A DNA stretch of 5,438 nt from Methylophilaceae bacterium. Lineage in GTDB: Bacteria > Pseudomonadota > Gammaproteobacteria > Burkholderiales > Methylophilaceae. The stretch's first letter is position 1, and the number at the start of each line of letters is the position of its first letter. Shown piece after piece: positions 4,997 through 5,438 of this stretch. Where the stretch lies: NCBI GenBank assembly GCA_017880825.1, contig JADGRN010000114.1:1-5438 (forward strand), written 5' to 3'. A model generated the notes under the pieces. That model searched no databases. It worked only from the letters and a program-made list of their open reading frames with translations, and was not told the origin of the DNA. The position numbers and the translations under genes are program-made.

Positions 4997-5438
4997 AGTT
5001 TGAGTACCTCAGGCAAAAAAACTTCGGTCACCAGTATGGGCCAGTTTTTCAGCAAGAACACCGAGCGCCTTGCCCACAACTCGCTTGGCATCTGGTCCAG
5101 CGCTGCTGTGGCCCTTGCAAACAAAGGATGATGCGACGACAGTTTGCAATAACTCAAAGGTGTACGCACTACTCTGGGATCGGCAAACAAGGCCGCACCC
5201 AGCGGCCGCGCACCCAAGCCACCGAGTTTTTGCCAGTTCCCATGCAAACTGGCATGCGGCAACACACTGTGCGCGAACACTACCGGCTTATTTTCGCAAT
5301 ACAGGTATACCTCGCGCAATAACGCATAACGGTGCGGCTGTAACCCTAATAGCACTGCTTCATCCATGTTCGCCCTGGCATTACGCTGAGTCAATGGTTT
5401 CACAGCAAAGCTGTCGCAGCTTGATTGCAAGCGGCCTG
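4993..5438 (-). CDS. ubiC: Chorismate pyruvate-lyase UbiC, N-terminus beyond right edge
   Basis: A cytoplasmic enzyme that removes pyruvate from chorismate to give 4-hydroxybenzoate, the first committed step of ubiquinone synthesis. Seen: the [22 protein letters not shown] block with the conserved arginine after [19 protein letters not shown], the [24 protein letters not shown]-terminal block, and its glutamate in TEVFLP, which corresponds to the catalytic-site Glu155 of E. coli UbiC. The frame is still open at 5438. The TTG at 5428-5430 is only the first possible start codon inside the window and is not credible, because it lies about 35 residues into the E. coli protein (165 residues) when the conserved blocks are aligned. 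The real start is therefore upstream and outside. 147 codons plus the stop are visible. It is followed by ubiA with a 4-base overlap. Confidence 0.93.
   Translation of the reverse strand, partial: GRLQSSCDSFAVKPLTQRNARANMDEAVLLGLQPHRYALLREVYLYCENKPVVFAHSVLPHASLHGNWQKLGGLGARPLGAALFADPRVVRTPLSYCKLSSHHPLFARATAALDQMPSELWARRSVFLLKNWPILVTEVFLPEVLKL
5006..5010 (-). promoter_or_regulatory. ubiA: ubiA ribosome binding site inside ubiC
   Basis: GAGGT on the minus strand within the last codons of ubiC, nine bases before the ubiA ATG. Together with the ATGA overlap it supports coupled translation of the two genes. Confidence 0.6.

Overview
The window is a stretch of bacterial chromosome in which every recognisable gene lies on the minus strand. 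Reading in the direction of transcription, from right to left, the order is ubiC (5' end cut off by the window) - ubiA - rplM - rpsI - argC - a membrane/coiled-coil protein gene (DUF6776-like) - a bactofilin gene - erpA - about 300 bases of non-coding DNA - the first 38 codons of a ribbon-helix-helix DNA-binding protein cut off by the left edge. Ubiquinone synthesis genes, an ErpA-type A-type carrier and an argC/bactofilin/erpA neighbourhood suggest a betaproteobacterium. My best guess is the Nitrosomonadales/Methylophilaceae type, but this is inferred from gene order and protein flavour, not from a marker gene.

Right part (about 4136-5438): ubiC and ubiA overlap by 4 bases (ATGA) and encode the first two committed steps of ubiquinone synthesis, making 4-hydroxybenzoate from chorismate and then prenylating it. 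Middle (about 3133-4084): a good sigma70-like promoter drives rplM-rpsI, which encode ribosomal proteins L13 and S9, and an intrinsic terminator closes the unit. Next (about 784-3112): a separate promoter precedes argC. ArgC overlaps the membrane protein gene by 4 bases, and the bactofilin gene follows 35 bases later, so arginine synthesis and a putative cytoskeletal/envelope pair appear to share one transcript. erpA has its own promoter, whose -35 element contains the bactofilin stop codon, and it ends at a strong terminator.

Left part (117-418): this gap is structured. It holds the erpA terminator, a REPIN-like element (two inverted REP hairpins, each with an outward-facing GTAG foot), an 8-base tandem duplication, a second terminator-like hairpin, and then the leader and ribosome binding site of the ribbon-helix-helix gene.

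Most of the window is ordinary housekeeping sequence. I do not see a complete novel system. The points most worth a second look are the REPIN (which implies a RAYT transposase elsewhere in the genome), the bactofilin/coiled-coil membrane protein pair, and the truncated ribbon-helix-helix gene, whose partner would lie beyond the left edge.
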